Below are positions 39,929-49,530 of a stretch of 64,000 nucleotides of DNA, piece after piece. The stretch is taken from positions 26,673 through 90,672 of the forward strand of contig DATKZI010000022.1 of assembly GCA_035528035.1 (NCBI GenBank), written 5' to 3'. Position 1 is the first letter of the stretch. Each line of letters begins with the position of its first letter. The translations under genes were made by a program, and so were the position numbers. The stretch comes from JABLTI01 sp035528035. Lineage in GTDB: Archaea; Asgardarchaeota; Heimdallarchaeia; JABLTI01. The notes below the pieces were generated by a model. The model did no database searches and was not told the origin of the DNA. It saw nothing but the letters and a program-made list of their open reading frames with translations.

Positions 39929-42793
39929 TTAATCACCCCAAAAAGGACGAGTTCTTGAGTATTCTTTCTCTGCTTCTATTATTTCAGAATAGAATTCATA
40001 ATCATCCTTGGAATAACTTTTCTCTAGAACTCTACTAGCACTTGTAGGACCAATACCTCGAGCTGCCAAAGTAATGATTGCCTTTTTACCAGAAGCAATT
40101 ACTAGATCTGCACTTTTATATCCTCGTTTGAGAATTTTTTCTTCATCAGGTTCTAATTTTTCCCTTCGAAGATGTTTCTTTAATATAGAAAATAACTCTT
40201 CTTCCCTAGTTGATACAGCAGCAATATATCTTGCTCCACATTTTGGACAGATTGGTTTCTCATCAATAGAATTAATGGTATGGATAGCATTGTATTTCCC
40301 ACACCACATACAGATAAGTCTAATTTCCTTCTTTTCAAGTCGTTCTTGAACCTTCTGAGCAAGTTGTCGATCAGGTTTTTCAGGAATAACAAATCCAGTA
40401 AAGCGCAGTTGATTAAGACTTGAATCAGCAAGAGGAGATCTCTCTTCGGGAGATTTCTTTTCAATGGTTATTATTTCAATTTCTTGATCATTTATTTGTT
40501 GCAAGACCTTAGCAGTCAGGGGGATATCCAATTTATCATGAATGATTTCTTTGAGAGTAGCATCTGCAACAAGGGTTCCATCATAGGCACGAGCAATACG
40601 ACGTGGATGAACAGTTCCTTGTTCCCAAGGACCTTTAATAACTCCAAAACGTTTAGCAATATGAACAAATCGCCATTCATACATTGTTGTTTGTGGAAGA
40701 GTTCGTTTGAGAAGTTCTTCGATGAACTCACTCTTAAGTTCTCGAAAGGAGCTTTCAATATGTTCTGGACGAAGGAAGTAAGGATAATTAAGTATAATAC
40801 GATAAGCATCAGATCGCACACCTATTGAACAAGCAAATTTGGCCATCAGTAAGGAACTGATTAATTGTCCCAAAGTTTGATTTACTTTATTCCCAAAATC
40901 ACAATGAATAATGGCTAAGTTGGTTCCAAGAGTTTCTATAACAATTCGTTTATCACTTGGCATAGGATTATCTTTAGAGAAGTGTTCAAAAAGATAATCA
41001 ATTACAACTGATTTAGAATCATTATCAATGGGATATCTACTCAAAGGCTTTTTAGCGTCATTTAAATTATCAGATTCAATGAATTTTTCCCAGATATGAT
41101 TTCTGATTCTACCAACTTCTTGAGCAACTGAATAGGGTACGGGAATCATTTCTCCATCCCAAACAGGTAATGCTCCTATGGGATTGTGTACTGGGGCAAC
41201 TTCAACTCTATCCTCTTTTATCGCTAGAATTTTCCAGGGAACACCTTTAACGATAAAAACGGTTCCAACATCCGCTTGAATATCAACAAATTCATCATCT
41301 AATGAACCAACATGATGATTGGTAGTAACATCATAAATGGAATATCTCTTAATATCCCTTATAGGACTTAAATTAGTAAAATAATAATGAAGGGTATTTT
41401 TTCTTCGAGTGATAACATCATCTTCGATCCAGACAGTTCCCAATTCTTTCATTAATTCAAGTAAGGCTCGAAGGTCTTCTAAAGTAATGTCCTTGTAGGG
41501 ATATGAATTGTGAATTAATTCATAGAGGTTATTTAACGCAAATGGGCTCTCTTCCATTAAAATACCTGCAATTTGATGAGAGAGAACTTCCCAAGGAAGA
41601 ATGTGGGGAAGAGGAGTTTCCAATTCCTTCTTGAGTGTTTTGCGACCAATAACAGCAGATTCTAAAATATCTTCAGCATCGATAGTGATTAAAACACCAT
41701 TACTTGTTTTACCTATCCTGTGACCACTTCTCCCAATTCTTTGTAATAATGGAGCAATATCTCGACTAGACATCATTTGAACAACAGTGTCAACGGTACC
41801 AATATCGATACCTAGTTCTAAACTTGAGGTACAAATAAGCGCTTTAAGGTTACCACTTTTGAAGCGATCCTCAGCCTCCATTCGAACTTCTTTTGACAGA
41901 GAACCATGATGAACACCATAAGGGAAATCAGTGCCTATAAGACGCATTCGATTACCTAAAATTTCAGTGAATTGCCTAGTGTTAGTAAAAACTAAAGTAG
42001 AATTATTTTCTTTAATAATTTCAATAACTTTTCTTGCTCGAGCTGTAGCTTCTGGGCTAGAATAGATTTTATCAGCAAGCTCTTCATCTTCTTTAATTGG
42101 TTGAGGATTAATAATAGATAGAGTAATAGCTTTGATAGTCGGTTCTTCTATAATAGTACATTTTCTATTTGGACCAACAAGAAGCTTTGAAACAAGTCTT
42201 GGGTTGCCTACTGTAGCTGAGAGACCAATACGCTGAAAACTTTCCTTACAAAAACGTTCAAGACGCTCGAGAGAAACAAAAAGCTGAGTTCCTCTTTTTG
42301 AATCAACTAATTCATGAATCTCATCAACAATTACCCATGAAACATTACGAAGATGTTCACCAAGACGTTTTGCGGTTAAAATAATCCCTAAAGTTTCTGG
42401 AGTAGTAATAAGCATATTTGGTGGATTTAAGGTTTGATTACGTCTCTCACTTTGGGACGTATCAGAATGTCGGATACTTGTTGTGATTCCTAACTTTTCG
42501 CCAATATCTATGACACGTTTAAAAATATCCCTATTGAGTGCACGCAGGGGAGTGATATAGAGAATATTAATACCCGGAGTTTTATGTCCAAATTGCCAAT
42601 GTTTAATGAGTTGATCAAAAACAGGTAAAACAGCTGCTTCAGTTTTGCCTGAACCAGTAGCACTGATGATAAGAGCATTTTTCCCACTATCAAGTACAGG
42701 GAAGGCTAATTCTTGGATGGGGGTAAATTCTTTGAATCCAAGAGTAGCAATTACCTCTTGTAACAAGGGACTAAAATGGGAATCATTAAGCAT
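39929..42793 (-). CDS. lhr: Lhr family ATP-dependent helicase
   Basis: A 954-residue superfamily 2 helicase. Walker A ATGSGKT is at 45-51, DEIH near 145, SAT in GLSATVGNP near 195, and the helicase C motif QRIGRSGHRIGK near 355. The winged helix and Lhr-core domains follow, and a C4 zinc finger (CMWCGKYN ... CPKCGARY) sits near residue 820, with a helix-hairpin-helix-like end. Archaeal Lhr unwinds DNA forks and RNA-DNA hybrids in repair. Length is usual for archaeal members. Confidence 0.93.
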   Translation of the reverse strand: MLNDSHFSPLLQEVIATLGFKEFTPIQELAFPVLDSGKNALIISATGSGKTEAAVLPVFDQLIKHWQFGHKTPGINILYITPLRALNRDIFKRVIDIGEKLGITTSIRHSDTSQSERRNQTLNPPNMLITTPETLGIILTAKRLGEHLRNVSWVIVDEIHELVDSKRGTQLFVSLERLERFCKESFQRIGLSATVGNPRLVSKLLVGPNRKCTIIEEPTIKAITLSIINPQPIKEDEELADKIYSSPEATARARKVIEIIKENNSTLVFTNTRQFTEILGNRMRLIGTDFPYGVHHGSLSKEVRMEAEDRFKSGNLKALICTSSLELGIDIGTVDTVVQMMSSRDIAPLLQRIGRSGHRIGKTSNGVLITIDAEDILESAVIGRKTLKKELETPLPHILPWEVLSHQIAGILMEESPFALNNLYELIHNSYPYKDITLEDLRALLELMKELGTVWIEDDVITRRKNTLHYYFTNLSPIRDIKRYSIYDVTTNHHVGSLDDEFVDIQADVGTVFIVKGVPWKILAIKEDRVEVAPVHNPIGALPVWDGEMIPVPYSVAQEVGRIRNHIWEKFIESDNLNDAKKPLSRYPIDNDSKSVVIDYLFEHFSKDNPMPSDKRIVIETLGTNLAIIHCDFGNKVNQTLGQLISSLLMAKFACSIGVRSDAYRIILNYPYFLRPEHIESSFRELKSEFIEELLKRTLPQTTMYEWRFVHIAKRFGVIKGPWEQGTVHPRRIARAYDGTLVADATLKEIIHDKLDIPLTAKVLQQINDQEIEIITIEKKSPEERSPLADSSLNQLRFTGFVIPEKPDRQLAQKVQERLEKKEIRLICMWCGKYNAIHTINSIDEKPICPKCGARYIAAVSTREEELFSILKKHLRREKLEPDEEKILKRGYKSADLVIASGKKAIITLAARGIGPTSASRVLEKSYSKDDYEFYSEIIEAEKEYSRTRPFWGD

Positions 42794-42954
42794 AGAAAAA
42801 AGCTCCTGCTTCTAAATAAAATTTCTTTTTTTTAAATTGCCAGATGACTTTGATAAATTAAATATTATGATATTTCATTTAATGAAGATGAATATCAAAA
42901 ATCAATAGATCTTTGGTTTTAAGTTAAATGATCTTAAAAAGTCAAAAAATGTAG

Positions 42955-43065
42955 TTAGGCTTCTTCCTCTTCGCCTGCGAGTAAATGGTAACCCAATGCT
43001 AAGAAACCACCTAAAATTAATACGATGTAGATTATGTAGAGTATAATGTTACTGTCCATCTTCAT
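42955..43065 (-). CDS. 36-residue single-pass membrane microprotein
   Basis: ATG 43065 opens a 36-residue frame with a short polar start (MKMDSN), one strongly hydrophobic helix of about 21 residues (IILYIIYIVLILGGFLALGY), and an acidic tail GEEEEA. The amino-acid bias fits a real membrane peptide in an otherwise empty gap between Lhr and a methyltransferase gene. The ribosome binding site is weak. It could be a small subunit of a membrane complex; size and topology resemble OST4 but there is no sequence support for that. Confidence 0.55.
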   Translation of the reverse strand: MKMDSNIILYIIYIVLILGGFLALGYHLLAGEEEEA

Positions 43066-43248
43066 TTTCTCATTTTATCTTTTGTGCGTTATGTTGGTAT
43101 TTTTTTTCCCTTTTAAACTCTTTGTCATTTCCTTTTTTCTGATGTCTTTTTATAATAGACTGCTTTTATTTCTTTACAGATAATTTTAAGATAGTAAAAG
43201 TTTTTACCTCAAAAAAAAGTAAAGTTTGCGTAAGAGGTTTCCTAATTA

Positions 43249-44019
43249 ATGACTCAAGACTCAACAAAACGATTCTCGAATCGTGTTGAAAATTACATTA
43301 AATATCGTCCATCATATCCTGATGATCTTATTATTGTTTTACAAGAAAAAGGTGTTCTTTCCTATAATTCCAAAATCGCTGATATTGGTTCTGGTACAGG
43401 TATTTTTACCAAACTTTTACTTGAAACTGGTTGTCAAGTATTAGGTGTTGAACCCAATAAAGAAATGAGAGAAGCTGCTGAGATACTTCTAAAAAACTAT
43501 CCTAATTTTACTAGTATAGGTGGTCGTTCTGAAGCAACAACCCTTGAGGATAATTCAATAGATATCATTACTGTTGCTCAAGCTTTCCATTGGTTTGATC
43601 TTCCTACGACAAAAAAAGAGTTCTTACGTATATTACGACCTGAAGGTTCTTTAGTGTTAGTTTGGAATGAACGTTTAGTTGAGGAAATTCCCTTCCAAAA
43701 AGAATATGATCTTTTGCTACAGAAATATTGTCCAGAATATAAGCAACCTTCCTATCTAAAAATCTCTTTTGATGAAATAAAGAAATTCTTTGGCAATTCT
43801 AAAACGCGTCATTTTTCGACTAGTAATTATCAAGTTTTTGATTTTCCTTCTTTTCAAGGTCGCTTAGAATCCTCTTCTTATGCCCCAACCTCTGATCATC
43901 CTAACTACCCTAAACTTATATCTGAGTTAAAAGACCTTTTTGATAAATACAAGATTGATGATTTAGTACGAATTGATTATAAAACCCAGATGTATTATGG
44001 TCGAATGAGTTCAGATTAA
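43249..44019 (+). CDS. Class I SAM-dependent methyltransferase
   Basis: A 256-residue protein of the Methyltransf_11/25 type. Motif I is IADIGSGTGIFTKLL (about 45-59), the acidic end of strand 2 is LGVEPNKEM, and DIITVAQAFHWFD is motif II. The HWF element matches a yeast YDR-type family acting on small molecules. The C-terminal part looks like a substrate-binding cap. Substrate unknown. Confidence 0.85.
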   Translation: MTQDSTKRFSNRVENYIKYRPSYPDDLIIVLQEKGVLSYNSKIADIGSGTGIFTKLLLETGCQVLGVEPNKEMREAAEILLKNYPNFTSIGGRSEATTLEDNSIDIITVAQAFHWFDLPTTKKEFLRILRPEGSLVLVWNERLVEEIPFQKEYDLLLQKYCPEYKQPSYLKISFDEIKKFFGNSKTRHFSTSNYQVFDFPSFQGRLESSSYAPTSDHPNYPKLISELKDLFDKYKIDDLVRIDYKTQMYYGRMSSD

Positions 44020-44044
44020 TAATGAATAATTTCATATTCCAGTA

Positions 44045-45049
44045 TTATACATTATCTTCTTTTCTTCTACTTAACAAATCAATAAAAGCCTCTAATCGTG
44101 TTTGAAATCCCGTTTCACCTGTATGTTCATCTACTACTAATGATAAAACTGGCATGTCATGTTCTCGACTGACTTGTGGGAAAATACTTCGAGTAATGAT
44201 TTCTGGCATACATGTAAATGGATAAAGATGTATTAATCCATCCCATCCATGTTTTTTATAGAGAACAGCATCCCCTAAGTTTTCTTGTGTTTCTCCTCCA
44301 ACTCTGTAAGGAACATATTTTCTTCCGTAAGCATTTGCTTTTTGAAAATCCATCTTTTTGAAAGGATTGAATCTTTCACCTATATCAATAAATCTTCTTA
44401 GGGTAATAGGTGTTTTAGTTATAACGCCCATTTCATTTAATCGTTTGTGAATATCCAAATTTAGTGTCGGTTCTAAAACAACATATATCTCACCATTTAT
44501 GACAACTTTCAATGGGTTTGCTTTTTTATCTACCTCTATTCTGTCTTCAAATATTTTAGGAATAGTTTTTTTCAAGTTTCTAATTTTATTTACTTTTTTT
44601 GTCGTGATAATTAGATCAAAAACTTCTTCAGCTACCCTTTCAGAACTTCCTTTCTCAATTTCAATAGCTCGATATTTATAGAGCATTCTATCAGTTAAAT
44701 CAGTCAAACGATTCCTGATCCAAGTAATTTGGAAAGCTCGTATTGCTTGTAACGTATTATAACCACAACTAACGTTTTTCAGAATTTGTATTATTTGTTT
44801 AGGGTTTTCGTAATCTAATGTGAACCATCTACATTTATAGCCTAAATCTTCAAGAATGAATTTTTGTACTTGCCAATAAAAACGAAAACGACAATAACCA
44901 CATCCTCCACCCATCCCTAAATCTGTAGCACCACGTTCTAGGCTTTCAATAAATGTTCCTAATGTTAATTTGAAAGGTGTACAAACAAATTCAGGAGAAT
45001 ACCTAGCACCAAGCTGAAAAATTTTTTTACTTGGTTTATTTGGAATCAC
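44045..45049 (-). CDS. HgdB/COG3581-like dehydratase-related protein
   Basis: A 334-residue protein, GTG start at 45049. It has the QLGARYSPEFVCTPFKLTLGTFIE and GGGCGYCRFRFYW motifs of the 2-hydroxyglutaryl-CoA dehydratase D-component relatives (COG3581), with cysteines that would bind a 4Fe-4S cluster, and a late CMPEII motif. It lies 46 bases downstream of its partner. Family members form systems with ATP-driven activators; the reaction here is unknown. Confidence 0.82.
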   Translation of the reverse strand: MIPNKPSKKIFQLGARYSPEFVCTPFKLTLGTFIESLERGATDLGMGGGCGYCRFRFYWQVQKFILEDLGYKCRWFTLDYENPKQIIQILKNVSCGYNTLQAIRAFQITWIRNRLTDLTDRMLYKYRAIEIEKGSSERVAEEVFDLIITTKKVNKIRNLKKTIPKIFEDRIEVDKKANPLKVVINGEIYVVLEPTLNLDIHKRLNEMGVITKTPITLRRFIDIGERFNPFKKMDFQKANAYGRKYVPYRVGGETQENLGDAVLYKKHGWDGLIHLYPFTCMPEIITRSIFPQVSREHDMPVLSLVVDEHTGETGFQTRLEAFIDLLSRRKEDNV

Positions 45050-45095
45050 TAAATCATATCTTCCTAGCTCATGTAGTAAAGATATAAAAACATAC

Positions 45096-46127
45096 TTAAG
45101 TGATCCGAAGTGTGGGAATGTGATAGGCAGTTTTCTCCTTCCTCCTTTTTAACATATCTATGAACGCTTCTATACGAGTTCTCATTCCAGCTTCTGCTGT
45201 AAGATCATCAAAAACAATTTGTAATAATTGAACTTCCTTTTGTCTTTTTGCAAATATCGACGCTAATTCACCAGCTAATGAATCTGGACCGCAGCTAAAG
45301 ATCATTAGCTGAATAATACCATCAACAGTTTTATTTTCAAGAAAATACATTATTGTTCCTAAAATTTCTCGTTCAAATTCAAAATATAAACGGTTTTCTA
45401 ATTTATCTAATTGTTCATCAATTAGTCCTCTTGGCATTTGCTCTGAGGTAATTAGATCTACATCATATTCTTGCAATTTCTTTCTAATGTCTAAAGAGCA
45501 ATAATTATCATTAATAACATAGGAATGCCCAACAAGAGCTATTTTTAATGATTTTTCTCTTGGAATTTCATTAGGTGTTTTATTAAGCAAAATTTCTGAT
45601 CGTTCCCATTTATGAAGTGTATCATTATCAATGATCAATTTTTTCTTATATAGCTTATCTGCTTTCAAAGCTTTTCTCATAGCATTAATAATACGAAAAG
45701 GATTTTTTGTAAAAATGAAACCAACTTTTAGGACTTCCTTGAAGAAATATATTTTATTATGACCATACTTGGCTACGTTTAAATGTGGAGAAATCAGTTT
45801 TGGTAAATCTGGGTAGATTGAACGTAATACATCAACTAAAGCTATGAATTTAGGACACCCCATATCAGTTTTATGTCTACTGCCAAATCTTGGTATAAAG
45901 AGATAATCTACCTGATTCTTTAATTCTAATATGTGACCATGATAGATTTTTGTTGAATAGCAATCCTCATCTGGAGCTGAGCGAACAGCTAAATCTCTTA
46001 TTTTTTTTGTTGTTTCTGATGAGATAATTACTTCTGCCCCTAATTCCTGAAAAAAAACTTTCCACATAGTTTCGAATTTGTAATGTATTAGAGCTTTAGG
46101 TAAACCTACTCTCAACAGCTTTCTCAT
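45096..46127 (-). CDS. DUF2229/COG3580-like dehydratase-activase partner
   Basis: A 343-residue protein beginning KLLRVGLPKALIHYKFETMWKVF, the signature of DUF2229/COG3580, with RSAPDEDCYSTKIYHGHI and DMGCPKF holding conserved cysteines. The matching COG3581 gene follows. In other genomes both parts are often fused to an acetate/sugar kinase-like activator (BadF/HgdC); no such domain is encoded nearby, so the activator must be elsewhere. Confidence 0.82.
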   Translation of the reverse strand: MRKLLRVGLPKALIHYKFETMWKVFFQELGAEVIISSETTKKIRDLAVRSAPDEDCYSTKIYHGHILELKNQVDYLFIPRFGSRHKTDMGCPKFIALVDVLRSIYPDLPKLISPHLNVAKYGHNKIYFFKEVLKVGFIFTKNPFRIINAMRKALKADKLYKKKLIIDNDTLHKWERSEILLNKTPNEIPREKSLKIALVGHSYVINDNYCSLDIRKKLQEYDVDLITSEQMPRGLIDEQLDKLENRLYFEFEREILGTIMYFLENKTVDGIIQLMIFSCGPDSLAGELASIFAKRQKEVQLLQIVFDDLTAEAGMRTRIEAFIDMLKRRKEKTAYHIPTLRIT

Positions 46128-46381
46128 AAAGACCCTCCATGAAGATTAAATTAATTAAATTAAATTTATGCTAATAAGTTGATATATCTTTTGCTTGAAA
46201 ATTAAATAATTTGATTTAAAATTTTCTTTATTTAAAAAAAATGTTCTATAATTAAGTAGTTGTTTTAAGTCAGTTAACTTCTGATTAATAATTAAATAGT
46301 TTCACCTAACTCTCCACCTAATTTTTTTTTAGATAATCTATTTATTTAAAAAATTAAATCACTCTACATGTTGGTTTACAT

Positions 46382-47539
46382 ATGGCATTTTATCAACAAG
46401 AATATTCTACTCCTATAGAAAAAACCACTATCAGGCAATTCATTTTTCATGTAGATTTAGATTGTTTTTTTGCAGCTGTAGAAATGCGAGAAGATCCATC
46501 ACTTGTTGGTAAACCAATAATGGTTGGGGGGGATAAAGAAACCAAAAGGGGAATTGTTACTACTTGTAATTATGAAGCAAGGAAATTTGGCGTGCATTCT
46601 GGCATGTCAGCAAAAGAAGCTATTGAATTATGTCCTGAAATTATTTGTGTTCGTAGAGGTCATTATGACCTTTATCGTGAAGTTTCAGATAATATAATGA
46701 CAATTTTATCTTCATATACAGATGAATTCCGAAGTGCTTCAATTGATGAGGCTTATTTAAATCTTACAGATATAGTTGAAGAAGAATATAATGGTTACCC
46801 GATTCCTCTTGCTGAAGAAATAAAAAATGAAATTTTTGAAGCTGAAAAAATTACTTGTTCAATAGGCATCGGCCCCAATACAACTATTGCTAAAATCGCT
46901 ACAGGTCGCAATAAACCAAATGGTATAACTTATGTCCCAAGACAATCTATTTGTCGTTTTTTAGCGCCATTACCTATTTCAGCTATCAGTGGTATTGGAC
47001 CAAAAACTGCTGAGAGTTTGAAAAGAAAATATAATATTGAAAAAATTAATCAAATTATTGAAATTGGTTCTGAATATGAAATGATTAGAAAATTTGGTCG
47101 TCTTGGAACTTTTTTCTATCGAGTTGTTTCAGGTCAAGGACGAACAAAGATTCAACCAAGTAGTTCTTTTGGCGTGAAATCAATTAGTAAGGGAAGCACT
47201 TTTCATGGGCAAATGTTTGACGGTGAGCCTGTTACAGTAGAAATGGTTTTACCTAAATTAATAGATCAAGTTCATGAACGTCTCCTTAAGAAATCTTTTA
47301 GATATAAAACTGTTACATTGGATGTTCGATTTCAAGATAATTTTCAAAATATCACTCGAAGTAAATCCTATCTTGCAGCTAATGATGATAAAGATAGACT
47401 TAGTTCAGCGGTTTATGAAATGCTAGAAGAAATTAATAACGATTTTAATAAAGCAAAAATAAGAAAGGCTGCTGTTAGAGTATCCAATTTTGTAAAACAA
47501 GACCCACAACAAAAAACTATCACTGACTATTTCGGTTAA
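46382..47539 (+). CDS. dinB: Y-family DNA polymerase IV (Dpo4-like)
   Basis: A 385-residue translesion polymerase. The catalytic carboxylates lie in FHVDLDCFFAAVE (21-33) and SIDEAYLNLTD (about 119-129); a tyrosine-free steric gate is seen as FF in DCFF. The thumb has GIGPKTAESLKRKY and the little finger is intact. The C terminus ends QQKTITDYFG, a PIP box for binding PCNA. It stands alone behind a 255-base AT-rich divergent promoter region with no other visible element. Confidence 0.95.
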   Translation: MAFYQQEYSTPIEKTTIRQFIFHVDLDCFFAAVEMREDPSLVGKPIMVGGDKETKRGIVTTCNYEARKFGVHSGMSAKEAIELCPEIICVRRGHYDLYREVSDNIMTILSSYTDEFRSASIDEAYLNLTDIVEEEYNGYPIPLAEEIKNEIFEAEKITCSIGIGPNTTIAKIATGRNKPNGITYVPRQSICRFLAPLPISAISGIGPKTAESLKRKYNIEKINQIIEIGSEYEMIRKFGRLGTFFYRVVSGQGRTKIQPSSSFGVKSISKGSTFHGQMFDGEPVTVEMVLPKLIDQVHERLLKKSFRYKTVTLDVRFQDNFQNITRSKSYLAANDDKDRLSSAVYEMLEEINNDFNKAKIRKAAVRVSNFVKQDPQQKTITDYFG

Positions 47540-47557
47540 TTGGATAAATTAGAGATT

Positions 47558-48076
47558 TTAATCTAGCAATTCCTTTTCTTCTAATTTCTTTATCCCATGT
47601 CTAACTTTAACTGCCACACCTATCTGAAAAGCTAGCATATATTCTGCAGAAAGTTGTGCTCTTCCCACAGCAAGTAATTCATCTTGTTCATTAACAATAA
47701 CCACTTCATCTTCAGGCATGATTTTAGGATCAACATCTACCACATGTTTAGCGAAAACGTTTCTTCCATCAGCAATAAATTCGCTAACATCAGATTGAAC
47801 AATAACTCTTCGTTTAGGCGTTTTGATATATTGAATTATTCTTCGAGCTCCTTCTAACCCAAGAGAGTATAATCCATCATTAGCTCTAATTGTAGCTAGT
47901 CTCTTGTTATCTAATAATACTTCTCTAATTTTATTCGTATTTTTTGAAAAGGTAACTACTATATTATCTGGGGCAAGAACTTTATCAAATTCATTACCAA
48001 ATTGATATTGCGCAACTGCTTTTAGTTGACGTAAAGTCCAATTATCAGGTTTTACTGCGTTAGTTCTATCAGACAA
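47558..48076 (-). CDS. C2-PUA domain protein of split archaeosine transglycosylase type
   Basis: A 172-residue protein starting at TTG 48076 behind GGAG. Residues 15-85 match the C2 domain of ArcTGT (SKNTNKIREVLLDNKRLATIRANDGLYSLGLEGA) and residues 90-165 a PUA domain (RVIVQSDVSEFIADGRNVFAKHV, GRAQLSAEYMLAF). In many archaea these form the C terminus of a 550-residue enzyme that inserts preQ0 at G15 of tRNA. Here they are a separate gene in an operon with Taw2 and SerRS; the catalytic part is not in the window. Confidence 0.8.
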   Translation of the reverse strand: MSDRTNAVKPDNWTLRQLKAVAQYQFGNEFDKVLAPDNIVVTFSKNTNKIREVLLDNKRLATIRANDGLYSLGLEGARRIIQYIKTPKRRVIVQSDVSEFIADGRNVFAKHVVDVDPKIMPEDEVVIVNEQDELLAVGRAQLSAEYMLAFQIGVAVKVRHGIKKLEEKELLD

Positions 48077-48155
48077 TATTTTTTCTCCAGATAATTTTTC
48101 AATTAATTCTTTTTTACTTTAATGTTTGGATAATAATCTTTTTTTCCTTTTCATT

Positions 48156-49016
48156 TCAAAGTATCTGTACATCAATAACTAAATGATTAATTCCCGGTGA
48201 ATATTTCTTTACTTTTTTCTTGATAAGAATTTTAATTTCTCTATTTTCTAGTTTTGCAGCTTCTTTCAAACGATTAATTGGTCTGTTTTGAATTTCCGCT
48301 TTTGAGGGAGTAGCTTCATGGTAATGAATAATTGCTCCTTTTTTACAAAGACAAATTCCCTGTTGTATTTGGTTAATATCACTATCTAAGTACCCTAATA
48401 AAACTCTATCAGCTTGTCCTTCAAATTCCTTCAACAATATTCGATTATCGCCAAGTATAGCTTTCATTCGATTTTCTACTTTGTTAAGTTTAATGTTTTC
48501 TGTCAAGTAATTATAAGCAACTGGATTAATTTCCGTAGCAATAACTTGTACAGGTTTTCTATGTACAGCTAATGGTAGTGATAAATTTCCAACACATGCA
48601 AACATATCAATTATGAATTCATTTTCATTTGTTATCTTGAGAATTCTTTCTCTTTCACCATGATTACCGGGTGAAAAAATTAATTTTGCAGCATCAAGCT
48701 TGAATAAACAGCCAAGTTCTTTATGAATGGTTTCAGTATTAGGATCACCAGCAAGAAATTCAAAACTTGGTGTTCTGATCATTCCTTCTGTTGGACCAAG
48801 TTTTCCTAGAATTGTTCGAACACGTTTCTGCTCATGTTTTAACATTATTAGTCCGATTTCTTTAGTATAATTAGCTAGTTCTTTAGGTATAGATAGAATA
48901 AGTATATCACCCACAAACCACCATCGACGAGGTACAAAGGGGAGTAATTCCTCTGGTATTTTATTACGAAAAGCATTACTCAATTGTTTTTTTCGAGTTC
49001 CTTCTTCGGCAGACAA
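48156..49016 (-). CDS. taw2: Taw2-like tRNA wyosine aminocarboxypropyltransferase
   Basis: A 286-residue Met-10+ family enzyme. LIFSPGNHGERERI resembles the wybutosine-pathway Taw2/TYW2 motif rather than the Trm5 form, DMFACVGNLSLPLA is SAM motif I, and ATEINPVAYNYLTENIKLN is motif II. It lacks the N-terminal D1 domain of Trm5, and the length fits Taw2, which transfers the aminocarboxypropyl group of SAM to demethylwyosine-37 in tRNA-Phe. A Trm5 activity cannot be fully excluded. The gene is five bases from the upstream peptidase gene. Confidence 0.75.
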   Translation of the reverse strand: MSAEEGTRKKQLSNAFRNKIPEELLPFVPRRWWFVGDILILSIPKELANYTKEIGLIMLKHEQKRVRTILGKLGPTEGMIRTPSFEFLAGDPNTETIHKELGCLFKLDAAKLIFSPGNHGERERILKITNENEFIIDMFACVGNLSLPLAVHRKPVQVIATEINPVAYNYLTENIKLNKVENRMKAILGDNRILLKEFEGQADRVLLGYLDSDINQIQQGICLCKKGAIIHYHEATPSKAEIQNRPINRLKEAAKLENREIKILIKKKVKKYSPGINHLVIDVQIL

Positions 49017-49020
49017 TTTA

Positions 49021-49509
49021 CTACCTCAATAACTCTACCAAATATTCACAAAGAATCGTTATACTCATTTTTACTTCTGGACTCATTTCAACCATATAGG
49101 ATATAGAAAATGGTTGTATGCCTATGAAAATTGTTGTCAGATTTTTCAAGGTGTTTTTTAGATACTTTGTATACATAGTCATGGAAACTTTGTGGGGAGT
49201 TACCATATAAGCTGAATTAACATTTTTTTCTGAAAATATTTTTATGGTACCTGGTGCCTCATCCATTTGTGCAGCATCAATAACTATAAGAAAATCAGGT
49301 TCCTCACGTTTAATAACACCAGTAAAAGATTCGGGGACTGGTCCAGCATTTATTAACTTGACGTTACTATTAAGTTTAGCTTTTTCGAGTTCTTCTATAA
49401 CTGCTATTCCTACAGCATCATCAGCACGGTCAAAATTGCCAATTCCCATTAAGCATATTTTTTTCGAGGTGTTAACCTTCTTAAGTAGCTTAGAACCTTT
49501 TATGCTCAT
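49021..49509 (-). CDS. Hydrogenase maturation protease (HycI/M52)
   Basis: A 162-residue nickel-dependent endopeptidase: GIGNFDRADDAVGIAVIEEL at the N terminus, IVIDAAQMDEAPGTI in the middle and VTPHKVSMTMY carry the conserved Asp and His ligands. It trims the C terminus of the large subunit of a [NiFe] hydrogenase of group 3 or 4, implying that such a hydrogenase is encoded elsewhere. It lies within an otherwise tRNA-related operon, with GGTGAGAT before the ATG. Confidence 0.88.
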   Translation of the reverse strand: MSIKGSKLLKKVNTSKKICLMGIGNFDRADDAVGIAVIEELEKAKLNSNVKLINAGPVPESFTGVIKREEPDFLIVIDAAQMDEAPGTIKIFSEKNVNSAYMVTPHKVSMTMYTKYLKNTLKNLTTIFIGIQPFSISYMVEMSPEVKMSITILCEYLVELLR

Positions 49510-49530
49510 AATTATCTCACCAGATATTAT

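Noticed and set aside
42955..43065. Identification of the microprotein as OST4
   Set aside because: Only length and a single membrane helix agree; residues conserved in OST4 are not seen.
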